Of a stretch of DNA of 64,000 nucleotides, positions 45,131 through 56,830 are shown piece by piece. Location: NCBI GenBank assembly GCA_033961575.1, contig CM066730.1:117455523-117519522 (forward strand), written 5' to 3'. Source of the DNA: Aselliscus stoliczkanus. Lineage: Eukaryota; Chordata; Mammalia; Chiroptera; Hipposideridae. The position numbers were made by a program, and so were the translations under genes. Numbering within the stretch: position 1 is the stretch's first letter; every line of letters begins with the position of its first letter. The notes beneath the pieces were generated by a model. It ran no database searches, was not told the DNA's origin, and saw only the letters and a list, made by a program, of their open reading frames with translations.

Positions 45131-46402
45131 TTGGGTTGTTGGAAAAGTCATGACATATTTTGTCTATGTTTTTCAAAGGTCATTTATTTATAAAGAACAA
45201 AGATCAATCAATGATATATTGCTTGTTTTGTTCAATAATCTTTTGCCATCTTTCAGTGAGCTTCATAATTCTTAGTTCATAGAAGGACCTGTCTTTATTT
45301 GTGAAAAACTGAACAAGATGCTGATTTACAGCCTCATCTGAATTGAACATTATACCAAGCAAGGAGTTTTGAAGAGAGCGAAACAAGCAGCACAAGGTCA
45401 GGCAAGTATGGTGGGTGTGGCAACACATCCCATCCAAGCTCCAATAATTTTTGATGGGTGATCAAACTTGTGTGTGGTCTCACATTGTTGCGATGGAACA
45501 CAACTCTTTTACAATTCACAAGCTCTGGACGTTTCTGGATAATTGGATTCATTCAAACTGTCTAATTGCCGACAGTACACATTCAAATTGATTGTTTGGT
45601 TCCTTGGTAGGAGCTTGAAAAGCACAATATCTTTACAATCCCACCACACTGAGAGCATAACCTTCCTCTGAGGAATGTCTGCTTTTGATGTTGTTTGAGG
45701 CGAATCATCACATCAGGACCAAGACCGTTTGCACACCACATTGTTGTAAACAATCCAGTTCTCATCACCAGTTGCTTCAAAAAAGGATCATTTTCCTCAC
45801 ATTTAATGAGCATATTGCAGATGTTTATACGCGCCATCAAATGGACTTCTTTGAGTTCATGCGGAACCCAAATATCAAGCTTGTTTACGTATCCCAGCTT
45901 CTTCAGGTGGTCGTGAACGCTTGAATGATGGATGTTCAATGTTTTGGCACTCTCATGTCATGTAACGTGGGTTTGATTCGATCAATGCCTTTATTTTGTT
46001 GTCATCAACCTCCGTGGGCCTCCCTGACCAAGAAGGGTCGTTGAGATCAAAATCACCAGCACAGAATTTCGTGAGCCATCATTGGCACTGATGTTCTTAT
46101 AGAGCATTGTCACCGTAAACTTTATGCAACTTTTCACAAGCTTGATGCACATTCCTCCCTTTGTGGAAGTAAAACAGTAAAATATGGCAAAAATGCACAG
46201 TTTGGTCTTCCATCTTCAATTTGTAAAGTCTCCAAAACTCAACGAAATCGCTCAATTTTTTTTAGAATGAAGCTAGACTAGAACTGTCAGCTGTCAAATT
46301 ACATAGCAATAACACAGATGCGAATGACTCTAGTACTTCCAAAAATGAACTAGTGCCATCTATTTATTGCAAACATGCGACATGACTTTTCTGATGACCC
46401 AA
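45131..46402 (-). mobile_element. Full-length mariner transposon, copy 2 (1272 bp), reverse orientation
   Basis: TA on both sides (45129-45130, 46403-46404); ends TTGGGTTGTTGGAAAAGTCA and TGACTTTTCTGATGACCCAA. It is the same family as 28010-29296 in the opposite orientation, 17 kb away, and encodes a broken transposase on the minus strand. Confidence 0.95.
45204..46213 (-). pseudogene. Mariner transposase pseudogene, copy 2
   Basis: Reads from ATG 46213 to TGA 45206-45204, about 1010 bp. It keeps the WVPHEL segment and the first Asp (A-T-G-D-E-N-W). As in copy 1, the second catalytic Asp is Asn (F-H-R-N-N-V-R, codon 45489-45487). A deletion of about 13 bp near 45380-45400 removes the third Asp region. 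Several frameshifts are present. Dead. Confidence 0.92.
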
Positions 46403-46404
46403 TA

Positions 46405-47609
46405 TTCTTCAGTTTTAAGTAGTAGAAATTAATTCTGGTTAATTTAAGCAGAAAAAAGACATACTGATACTGGGGGATTAACAAAATCCACAGGTAAGGT
46501 AAGGTAAAGAACCAAGCTCAAATTAGACATGAACCAGAGCAATTCCAAGGGTCCATGCAAAAAGGACAACTTATCCATCTAATTAGGGTATGTTTACTGG
46601 AAAGAATGAATTCCCATTGTCCTAGGTTCTAAGATTCAAAGTCATGGGAGAATTTCAGATTGGTTATTTTAGTCCTCATTCTTATCTCTTGGTTTTATGA
46701 AGACACTGTGGTTATACAAATAGAAATTAAAAATGCACCAAAATAAGGGTTATATCACTGGAATTGGATCAATGGATTCTGGGTGGGCAAGAAAAACAAT
46801 TTTCCACCATGCCTGTAGATGTTGTTGATTTGCTGATTACAATCTGCTATAATTAAGATTTCATTCGTTTGTTCAACAAATATTTATTGGTTGTTTGTTT
46901 TGTGCAAGGCAATGTTCTTGTTGGAATTACAGGCAAATGGCCACAAAATAAGGAATGCTTTATGAATTAAATTATTAATTTTGTGATGTATTTGACTCTG
47001 TTATTTTTGCTTCCATGTTTTTGGCTTTATTCTTGAATATGCAGATAACAGTGAGCATCTAAATGCCAATCTATTTTGTTCTGGCAGTGAGTTATAAGGG
47101 AAGAGTAGATAATAATACTAGGGAACCTATTTTTACTTACTAAAAATGCAAAATCATGATGTGAATTATTATATGATACTTTAAAGAAAAAACATAGAAA
47201 AGCCTTTGGAAGATAAATGCTTTGTCTAGTATCAAAAATACTTTTTAAATCTTTGTACAATGAGATACATTTTCAATAAATTTTATCTACATTTTGAGAG
47301 TACTATGGGATCTATTAGTCTTGACAGTAACCTAAGACAAATAGGCAAGGTCATAGAAAATACAGAAGTATATTTGACAGAATTATTTATTGTGAGTCAG
47401 ATTTTTATTCCTTGTACTTCTAAGGAAATTACCCTTCTTGGAATTTGAGAATGGAAGAAAAGGTTTGCAAGTTTAATTTTGTATTAATTGTTTGGCAAAA
47501 TAAATGTTGTTTTTTTTTAAAGAAATTGGCCTGGTTAATAAAATGTTCTATCTCTGGAATACTTGGGCCCACAAATGGTATGGAATATACTAGCTTCTCT
47601 TCCTTAATG
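46405..47609. other. No gene; weak L2 tail
   Basis: 46860-46930 (TTTGTTCAACAAATATTTATTGG... type) resembles an L2/MIR tail. Otherwise AT-rich unique-looking sequence. Confidence 0.4.
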
Positions 47610-47870
47610 AGGCAATAGAGTAGATCAGTAAGGATGGGAGCTCAGGAATCAGAAAGACCTCAATTTAGATAAACTTGGATGTAAGTCCCACTTTGGCAAT
47701 TTCTAGTTTTGCAACACTGGGAAAATTATTTATTGCCTTTAAAATTTCAGTTTCTTCATGTATAAGATGGGAATAATATGATCTCTTCATAGGGTTTATA
47801 TAAGAATTCAATGAATTAGTAGAATGTATTTTACTCACCAAAATGTCAATAAAAAATGACTATTATTAGC
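47610..47870 (+). repeat. MIR SINE, near full length, sense
   Basis: Covers most of MIR: 'GGAGCTCAGGAATCAGAAAG', 'GGGAAAATTATTTATTGCCT', 'CTTCATGTATAAGATGGGAA' and the tail near 47860. Confidence 0.85.
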
Positions 47871-48422
47871 TCTCTTACTAAAAATATCTACCAGGCATAT
47901 CTCCTCTCTGGATGATGTAGGTTGAACTATTTACCTTTTTTTCCCTGGAGACAAGCTTGAAATCCTGTTATTAAAACACTGATTTAACATAATTATTAAC
48001 CAGAAATGTTATAGCTTTGCTTAAAATAACCAGATGTGCAAATTATAATTATAGAAAGGAAGGTGTCTGTTATTGGGAGGAAGAAACAGAAAATCTTAAG
48101 CCACATCCTCAACAGAGTGAATAAACGGGGTTGGATTGGATAGGAATGACCATGGTCCTTCTTCAAAACACAACACTCCTGTATGGAAACCTTGCACAAG
48201 ACTGAAGATAACTCTTTTTGCGTGATGGCCTGACAAGTTTGTAGCCCCTCAAATCCAATTATAAAATCATAAAGCCATAATCAGTAGGACAAATATTTGA
48301 AGGTTTTTATTTTATTTTTTTATCTGCTTTGTTGACAATTTACTTTGAACCATTTCTTCCTTAAGTGCAAGAGGAATAACTAGAGATGAACTAGACTTGA
48401 GTCCTTGGACCAGTCTTTAATT

Positions 48423-48552
48423 TCTTTTTTTTTTAAATTTTTATTTATTTATTTATTTATTTTGGGCAGTATCACTGGCCCTCATATGTGGGACCCGAAC
48501 CGGGGCCGCTGGCTTCCGAAGCCAGTGCTTAACCGCGCCACTCAGCCGGCCC
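48423..48552 (-). mobile_element. tRNA-derived bat SINE, short type, antisense
   Basis: Poly-T and (TTTA)n tail reversed, then 'TCACTGGCCCTCATATGTGG' and a head ending CCACTCAGCCGGCCC. Flanking duplication CCAGTCTTTAATT (48410-48422 and 48553-48565), perfect over 13 bp. It is close to the family consensus and probably young. Confidence 0.95.
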
Positions 48553-48565
48553 CCAGTCTTTAATT

Positions 48566-50521
48566 CCTTATGTGACTCTGGCGGATGGTCCTAGTACTCA
48601 GTTTCCTTTTCTCTCAAACTAATTATAAAATTATTTCCTTAAACTTCAGTAGCTGTTGATAAAAATGGAGACCTAGTAACTACAATAATTACTATTCCTA
48701 CTGTCTTTCCCCATCTTTTCTAGGTTCTTTCCCCATCTTCTTATGAGGTACCCTTGAATTCCATTCAACGTGTTCCTCAGTTATTTCAGGGTGAGAAATG
48801 GGGCCGATGAAGAGTTGCCAGAAAATTTAGGAAGCACAGTTATCATAAAGCATTTGCCATTTTCCTTCCCCTTTCAGCTTCCAAAAATCATTTTGTTGCT
48901 GCCTCTGGTGCCACTTCTCCCCAGTTTGCTGGTATTGCTGATGCTTGTGATAAGTTAGTGTCTTCAAAATGGTTCCAGCTGAAATTAGGAAAACAAACAA
49001 GCAGCAACAAAACCCAAATTAAGCAAAATTAACTGCATCTTTGTCATGAAGATCCCAAATATTACTGTTTTGTGCTTTCAATGTCTTCCTGAGTTACCAG
49101 TAAAACAAGTTTTAGTTTTTCTTGAGCCCTCACATTCCTAGGACTAGAACCTGAGAGTTGGGCTGGAGGACAATGTGAGCAAAAGATATCAAGCTGTACT
49201 CAGATTCTGCACAGAGGCATGGTTATTGAAACAAGCTTTGTGTGCCTGACTGTTTTTTTTTCTTTGCTTCAGGATGAATTCTTTTTATTTATTTTTTTTA
49301 CCAGAACACTCTTCAGTTCCTCATTCAGATATGTTCTTGGCAGACATTAGTTTTCTAGACAAACCCTAACCTAACCAAGCTTCAAAGTATGGACTGCCTA
49401 GGCTCATATAAGAACCCTAGCTTCATGGCCTTTTTGTATCCTTTTTACAAAATGAAAGGTATTAAAACATGTAATAATAACTAAAACAGACAGTGTATCT
49501 CTATGCAGGTGGAGTCTGCAAAATGGACAGATAACTCAGATCAGATACCCACTTCTCCTGTGCCAACATCTCAGTACCACCTAAGAACTCCAGAATCATG
49601 ATCCAGTCCCAGGGAAAATGAGGAAAGATCTTGAATGACTGAGATTAAATCTTTACTACCTAATGGAGTGAGAGACTTAAATAAAAGTTAATTCGAGTTA
49701 TAGAAAAATGCAGTTAGGCTTAAGGGAGATTCTGGTCTTACTTTTTATCATGAACACAGCTCCCTTTTCTTTCACCCTCAGCTGTAAGCCATCGGCCTCT
49801 CAAAAGCCTAATGGCTGCTGGCTTTCATGGGCAGCAGGGTAGAAGTGAGGTCTCAGGCTCTGTTGGGGTTCTAGCACAGAGGAATTCGTTCGATGCTTTT
49901 TCCCTAATGAGATGGGCAAAAAACATCATGAGAGAACTAGTGAGGGCCAAAAGCAGTGGATTTGGGGGAATGCTGGGAGGTCAGAGATTTGTGAACCTCC
50001 AGACAGAAGACAGTGTTGGCTCTGATCTTCTTATCCTCACAACTCTAAGAAAGAACTATGCAGAAAGGCTGGATCATCCTGCTTCCCAGGCTATGGGAGT
50101 ACCAGGGAACCTGAGAGTAGAGGGGTTTCCTTTAAGACGGCAGCAGGGTCTGGCAGCCTCTGCTTTTAATCACAGGCCACTATAAGTAGAGACAGCTTCA
50201 TATTTCATGGTCTGTGAGATTCCTGTCATTTAATATGAGTACCAATGAGCTGGTATAGGAAAATAACCCAGGAAATAGCTAAGAGAAGAGAAGTGATCAG
50301 AACAAATGTACCACTGTTAGAGTGCTGCTGGAAGAGATAGTGACATCTTGAATTGAGATTTAAGACCAGCATAAAAAATTCTTTCTGAAATTGAAAACAT
50401 AGCTTCTAAAAAAAAAAAGAAAAAAAGAAAAAACTATGAATCAAGAGAAGAATTGAAGGAGAGGAAATCTGAACCAGTGGTCTGAAAAATCAAGTGCTAA
50501 GAAATATCTTGAAGCATAAGG
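48566..50521. other. Unassigned sequence with one 124-codon frame
   Basis: The frame at 49811-50185 starts with ATG but has no recognised domain, no neighbouring splice pair and no good start context. It is probably chance in a GC-richer patch or part of an unrecognised repeat. Nothing else was identified. Confidence 0.4.
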
Positions 50522-50522
50522 C

Positions 50523-50552
<30 letters not shown>
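50522..50552. repeat. (AAAAC)n microsatellite
   Basis: Six near-perfect AAAAC units, possibly seeded by an old retroposon A tail. Confidence 0.93.
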
Positions 50553-50553
<1 letters not shown>

Positions 50554-50639
50554 GAACCTCAAAAGAAAATGAAAGCCAGGTCCAAGGGACCTAATTCATA
50601 TGAAATTTCAATGGGAAAGAAACAATAAATGTAAGTTAA

Positions 50640-53490
50640 ATAATAATTAAAATAATCAGGAAAAAATATCCTTACTTTAAGACCTAAGTCTGATAAAATT
50701 CCTGATTGCTAAGGACATAAGGAAAAAAATGCCACAAGTTTCCAAGCAGTTATGAACAAATTATCTACTAAGGAAAAAATATCGGACTTGCATCAGACTT
50801 CTTATTTGCAACAATGGAAGCTAGAAACAAGAATGAACTTCTATTCACAGATTACTTTCAAAATAGAACCACAACCAAATAATTCAATACTTGGACCACA
50901 ACCAAATAATTCAATACTTGGACAAGATTCACTTACCCCTCAGCATGAAAGAAAGATATTTGAAAATACCACTTATTTCTTCATCAGAGAAAATCCACAA
51001 GAAAAGGTTTTAACCAAGTAACACATAGACCAGGGTAGAAATCTCAAGATGGAAAAAGATGAAGAGAGAAGTAGAACTGAAGGATAGGAAAGAAAGAATG
51101 TTGAAAGAGGAAAGTATTCTAAAAGGAGAAAGGGGAAATATAGGATCTTGGTAAGGAAAATAATAATATCTTGCTTTTATATTATAGTCCAGTAATAATA
51201 TTTGAGAGCAAGGGAAGGGAAGATAACCATTAATGAAAAGAAAATGAAAAAAAAAAGTAGAACTTGCAAATAAACAAGGGTGAATGAATGAAATTTGACC
51301 AGGTGGGCAAGCGTAAGAAAAACGTAAAGGGAAACAACATGGAATGATACAAGAATAAAAATAAGATGGAAAGAATAATGTCAAGTATATCAGACATTAA
51401 ACAAAACACGATTCAACAAAAATTCTCTTATTATAAAAGACTGTTAGATTTGTGTTTTTTTAAAGAGCACATTTTGCTCTTTGCAAGACATACTTAAAAT
51501 ATAGCAAAATAACAGAAGACCCAAAGGGGAAACAGGTCAACAATACAAAAACAATGGAATTACATAGAAAGATAGCAAGAGAGACAATATTAACAGCAAA
51601 CAATGTGGAATAGAATGTTAAAGGCTCTAAATAGAATAAGGACAGACATTATGAATTGGTTAAAAGCACCATTTTTATTAAACAAAATAAGAAACAAAAT
51701 GCATGAACAAAACTTTTAGGACTAGAAGGGGACATGAGATTTCAATTAAAAAAAAAAAAGAAATGGAGAGTTCCAGTCAAGATGGTGGAGCAGGTAATTG
51801 CTGGGCTCACCTTGTCCCATGACCACATCAGTTTCAACTGAACTGCAGAACAACCATCATTGAGAACCTCCTAAAGTCTCACTGAACAGAAGACCTATAA
51901 CTTAAGATATACAGAAGAAGACCTATAACTAAGAATATATACTTTATGCTAAAACAACAGGGAACAGCAAAACTGAACTCAGAGGAAAAAGTGTTGCCCT
52001 TAATTATGGAAGCCGGAAGGTGAAAATAAAGGAGTTAAGTACTTAATGAATCCAGTAAGAACAAGAACAACAAAAACAAAACAAAAGAAACTTTGAAAAG
52101 AAAACTAATATTGATAAAAATTGAAATTATTAAAATAGATAAAGTAGCAGAAAAGAATAATAAATTCAAAGATTGGTTCTTTAAAAGACCAATAAAACAG
52201 ATAAATATCCTGTGAACCTGATGAGGAAAAGAGAATGAAATCAAAGTTAGACAAGATTAACCATGTGAATATAGGAAAATGATTAAAAGAATTCTAAATA
52301 TGATAAATATTAAAGACAACTCTGGAAAGTACCTTTAAAAAAAAATCTAGAAGAAACAAATACTTTCCTAGAAAATATATATACACTATCACAAATGACA
52401 CAGAATTAGTGAAAACTTGAATAGACCAATTATTATAGAAGAGATTGGAGAAGTGATTAATGATTTCCTATTGAGAAAGGCAGCAGGCAGATGGATTCAC
52501 AGTTGAATTTTTAATCTAACCATTAAAGAATAGAAAATTCCAATATTATTTAAACTATTGTAGGTCTTAGAAAAAGATAGAAAGTTGCTGAGTTAATTTT
52601 ATGAAGCCAGAATACCTCAAATACAAAGCCCAAGAAGGACTTCAACAACAACAACAATTAAAAGTACAGGCCAATTTCACCTATGACTAAAGGCCAAATG
52701 TTTAAATAATGTATTAGAAGATATAGTAGAGAAGTGAATCAAAAGAGTAGTATGCCATGACAAAATAGGCTGTATTAGAGGAATGGAAGGGCGGTTCAAT
52801 TCTAGGAAGTCTATCTACACATTGATTACATTAAAAATTAAAGATAAAATAACCTGACCATTATCAATAGATAGTGAAAAGACATTAGATAAAGGTCACA
52901 CAACCAATTCAAGGGAAGCTCGAAGCAAAATAGGAACAGGAGGAAATTACTTATGTAATAAAGAAAAACCTACCAACAAACATTACCTTAAATGGAAAAA
53001 AATTAAATCTTTCACTTAAAACCAGGACTCAGACAAGCATCACTATAATCACATGTATTTGTGATTCTAACAAATGTAAATACAATAACTGGTATAAATA
53101 ATGCAAAAAGAGATAAAGTCCCTAATGCCAGTACATATTTTCTTAGAAAACCTAAGAGAGACTCATGAAAAAAACAAGTAATAAGAGAATTTGAACTGTT
53201 GGATGAATACAAAATAAATTACAGAAATACAAGTCTCTCTCTATTCAGGCCAAAGACCTAGAAAAGGAAATAGAAAGAACCTCTCACTCAAAAGACAAAC
53301 AATAGAAAATAATTTGGTTATATTCATCAGAAAGGTGCAGAACATATATGAACACAACCATAAAAATATACTTGGGAATTGCAAGACAAAATACAAACAC
53401 ATGGGAAAGTCTGTTATCTTGGATGGAAAGTTACTGTTATAAATGTCAATTTTTCAAAAATTAATGCATACATTTAATGCTGTCCTAATT
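50640..53490 (+). mobile_element. Old L1-derived sequence, sense, fragmented
   Basis: Two likely blocks. 50640-51770 looks like an L1 5'/leader-type AG-rich region ('TTTGCAACAATGGAAGCTAG', 'GAGCACATTTTGCTCTTTGC'). 51760-53490 begins with 'GTTCCAGTCAAGATGGTGGA', typical of an L1 5' end, then jumps into ORF2-like text ('TCAAAGATTGGTTCTTTAAA', 'GGGCGGTTCAATTCTAGGAA', 'GCATACATTTAATGCTGTCC'). Frames are destroyed, and several internal segments must be missing. Confidence 0.65.
50868..50921. repeat. Perfect 27-bp tandem duplication
   Basis: The 27-bp unit starting ACCACAACCAAATAATTC occurs twice without a mismatch (50868-50894 and 50895-50921). It keeps the reading frame of a short L1-derived frame, but that frame is not a gene. 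Confidence 0.95.
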
Positions 53491-55759
53491 AGACTCTTAA
53501 TATGGCTACCTAAATAAGGTTTAACAATCATCCTAAATTTAACAATTTTCTCCCCCCATTTCCCCACCCAGCTGACAGAAAATCCTCAGCTGTGTGTCCC
53601 AGGTGCTCAGGAACAATTCTCATGTTCTGCTGCTCTACACTCCCAGCCAAGTTATCTTGATCCTGTATTGGTCACAAGTGTCCTTTATGAGAATACGCCT
53701 TTGCTGGTCAGCCCTTCTGTATTGGTGGCAAAGCTGCACAGAGGTCTATGGCATGCTGGGTGAGACAATGGCCTTCTCTCCAGTTCTGTGCTCTACTTTG
53801 TCACCAGGGCCCAAAGTAGTACTTCTTAGACCCTAAATCCCAGAAAGTTATTTGTGAAAAGGATTCCTCAGTTTCTGGCCCTCAGTTCCTTACCCAAGGG
53901 GCTCAAAACCACCAGAAGACTGTGGGACAGCAGGAAATACAGGCCTTACAGCATTCACTCCATTGCTTTTGACAGTTTTTCAAGGCCACTGGCACAAAAT
54001 TTCCCTTTCCTTCATTCAGAAACATATGCTCCAGAAATGTCAATTTATACATACAGACAGATGGCTAGAGATGTCACCAGTCCATCAAGGGTATAACTGA
54101 TAAATTCCTAATCCCAATTTGGTCTCAGGTGGACCACCCAAGACCTTATCCTCTTTTCTTACATCCCTGTCAAACAGACAGAAAATACTACCTGCAAAGG
54201 CATCTTGTCTATGCCATTTCTGTTCCTGTGCTGTCTCTTTAAAAAGTGAAACAACTGTGCATGGAGAGAAGAATCACGCATTTCCCAGGCAGAGGCACTC
54301 CTGGTCCCAAGTCACAGCTGCCTGGCTTCACTGGGGATGTAGTGCCCAGGCTCCTCAGCAACATGGGGCTCTGGGGATTTCTGCTGTTGTGCTGGTACTG
54401 ACGTGTGAATAGTAATTTAAAAAGGTAACATAATAACAATGGCACAACCTAAGGTAACAATTTCATTTTAGTCCTTATTTCTCAAAAATCTTAAGGTGAT
54501 GTGAGAGTGAAGGCCCTGTTACTTCTCTAAATTCTGGTAAGGCATATGACAGTAGGTCCATTTAAAAACTCTGCAATTGGAAGAATAATAGTATAAAATA
54601 TAGTAATAATAGTTTAAGTGTAGTATACAGTGCAGTATAGTATAAATGATACTGAAAAACGATTAACAAATAGGTAACAAAGAATTCCTCCTCACCCTTA
54701 AATGAACCTAACAGTGCATTTCTGACATTGATGTTTCTAAACTAGCTTTGGGTGAAGTCCAGCCTCTTCTTTCTGATCCTTATTCTTAATCTAAGGGTGA
54801 TGTCCACCTTAGATACTTAAGGGTCCCTTTCTCCACCATTAAACCTAGTTTTTACCAAGAGAGTTCAAACAAAAAGGAAGGATAAACATTCAAGTGCCAG
54901 TCATGGACATGTGTGTTTTCAGAGGCTTTCTAGAGGAAAGACACTTGTCAAAAACTCCAGGTTGCATTGCCCAGTCGGTCACTCAGAATCTGAGATGTGA
55001 TTCCAGTACAACTCTCTGGGCCCAGTTTCTCTCAAAACAAAAAAAACAAAAACAAAAAAAACCCCGCAACAATATTACCAATTTCACAGGAGGTTTAAAG
55101 AATAAATAAAGGAATAAAAATGGAAATACTTTCAGTACAGTGTTTGGTCCATAGTAGGTGCTCAGTTTATGTTAATATTATGTTAATCTACTCAAAAGAG
55201 CACTAAACCTTTATCGAGAGAAAATTACTTTCAAAGGAGAAATTTCATATTGTTTGGGAGGCATTTGCAGGGTTTTTGTTTTTGTTTTGGCGCCTTTAAA
55301 TTATGTGTTCTTCCTTCCCCCATTCCATAATGAACACAATACGTTTGTCTCCATCTCCATCAAGGTCTGAAATGAACTTGTGCAGCCTGGGCCAGGGACC
55401 ACAAAAGTGCTTTTACAAATATCCAAGGGATGACAACGTGGGAACTTCTCTCCAGTTGGAAGTTTATTTCATATGAGGACGCGATTCCCTCCCCATTCCC
55501 AAGACACTACCTCTGAAATGGTGAACAATGAACCTCAAATATTTTTCAATTTCCTTAATAATCTTTTTATTGATCTGTATGCTAGAATGGTTCCCTAAAT
55601 CTACATTTTTCCGAACTATATGGTTCAACGTTTTCAGAGCAGTAACGCTGTGATTCCCTCACTTCTTGGGACCTACAAAGGATGGGCCCACGTGGTTTTA
55701 TTTTCCAACTTTCAGGCTGGCCTTGGATACCCTTTCATTCTTTCCTCCACTAAGATGCT
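53491..55759. other. Unassigned sequence
   Basis: 53560-54400 is moderately GC-rich with several short frames (up to 97 codons) and no recognised domain. 54960-55065 has a SINE-like shape ending in an A/AAAAC-rich tail (55030-55065), but no tRNA head could be confirmed. 55130-55180 resembles a MIR tail. Confidence 0.35.
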
Positions 55760-56299
55760 AGCATAAACCATCAGAGGCGTCCCTTCAAGGGCTCAGGAAG
55801 CCCCGCTGATGTGTGCTAAGAGGCGCACCACGATCTGGCGCCATAGGGCCCCACCATGGAACAGGAGGTGGCACGCAGGCAGGGCTCAGGCCGGCACCCT
55901 TGCGCATCTCCTTAGGCTGGGACACCGCCCAGGCGCTCCAGTTGCTAAGTCCTCTGTTTGCCGCGTTCTAAAGGAGCTTCGAGCGGGACCATGGCAAACC
56001 GGGAGTGGGGGTGTGTGCCTGGAAAAGCCAAGGGACTGTCTTCAGTAAACAGCCAGGAAAAGCAGTCGCTCCTCAATTGGTACCCGCCGTGCCCAAGCCC
56101 TCCCGGCGCACAGGGTGCTTAGGATCCCCCTGGTCCTTGGTTCCTCCCAACCATCGTCGCCCCGACGCGCGCTCGGCCCCAGCTCCGCTCCGCACGTCGC
56201 GCACCCCCGGTCGCAGCCCGCGAATGGTCTAGCCCGTCGGTAGCCACCACCCCCTTAGGCAGCGACAGCTGCTCCAGCTGCTGGGGGTCGGGCGCCGGA

Positions 56300-56467
56300 G
56301 CCGGAGCTGTGGCTGCCGCGGGCTGTAGGTGGGCGGAGGGGAGCACCGGACCACCAGCTCAGGCTGCGGCCGGGGGCGGGCGCCCGCGGAAAACCGGGAC
56401 GCGCGGAGCCGCGGACAGACTGCGTGCAGTGGGGAGGCGAGGACCCGGCTTGGCTTTTCTTACTCGG
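56300..56467 (+). other. Candidate non-coding first exon ending at a strong donor
   Basis: The sequence TTACTCGG|GTGAGTACC gives a near-perfect donor at 56468-56473 within the CpG island, so a plus-strand first exon could end at 56467. Its start is a guess. No ATG-initiated frame in it looks coding; the 136-codon frame over it would begin at GTG. If real, it is best explained as a 5'UTR exon of the divergent neighbour. Confidence 0.45.
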
Positions 56468-56690
56468 GTGAGTACCTGCTGCCCTGATCCTCCCGATCCC
56501 CTCTCTCCAGTCCCCACGCCCTGGAGGTCTCGGCCCCCACTCGCGACGGTCACTGCCTGGCGCACCCTGTCCCTCGCGGGAGCAGCAGCACGGGGAGCTG
56601 CTGTTGGTAGTGCTAGTGATTCAGCACCATTCGTGCCCCAGAGGTTTGGGCAGAGTGGGGGAGGGAGGGGGATGAGGTCAGCTGCTGTGC

Positions 56691-56697
56691 TCTCACC
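56691..56697 (-). other. Candidate minus-strand splice donor in CpG island 2
   Basis: The minus strand reads AAACCGAG|GTGAGAGC, a fair donor with the exon's last base at 56697. It could end a non-coding first exon of an alternative PRKACB transcript. The upstream minus sequence has only a 29-codon frame. Confidence 0.3.
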
Positions 56698-56830
56698 TCG
56701 GTTTCTAGGCTCCGGATGAACTAACTACCCGGCGGGTGGAGTGAACAGGGAGGTTCCCTCTGGCTTGTCCTGAAATTCCGTCCTTTTCCAACATCCTGGC
56801 ACAAACCTCCGTGAGTGTGCGGTGCAGTCT

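Larger units (their letters stand above)
55760..56830. promoter_or_regulatory. Second CpG island, probable promoter
   Basis: GC-rich, CpG-dense, densest at about 56100-56600, with GC boxes (GGGGCGGGCG near 56370). It lies about 49 kb upstream of the PRKACB C-beta-1 start. In human gene order PRKACB's upstream neighbour is TTLL7, divergently transcribed, which here would run on the plus strand. An upstream alternative PRKACB promoter (minus strand) is the other option. No protein-coding exon of either gene was recognised in it. Confidence 0.75.

Noticed and set aside
18618..48552. tRNA-like A and B boxes in many SINEs
   Set aside because: They have A tails and target-site duplications and cannot fold as complete tRNAs, so they are retroposons and not tRNA genes.
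56309..56719. 136-codon plus-strand frame in CpG island 2
   Set aside because: It would start at GTG, crosses a strong splice donor, and has only compositionally biased content.
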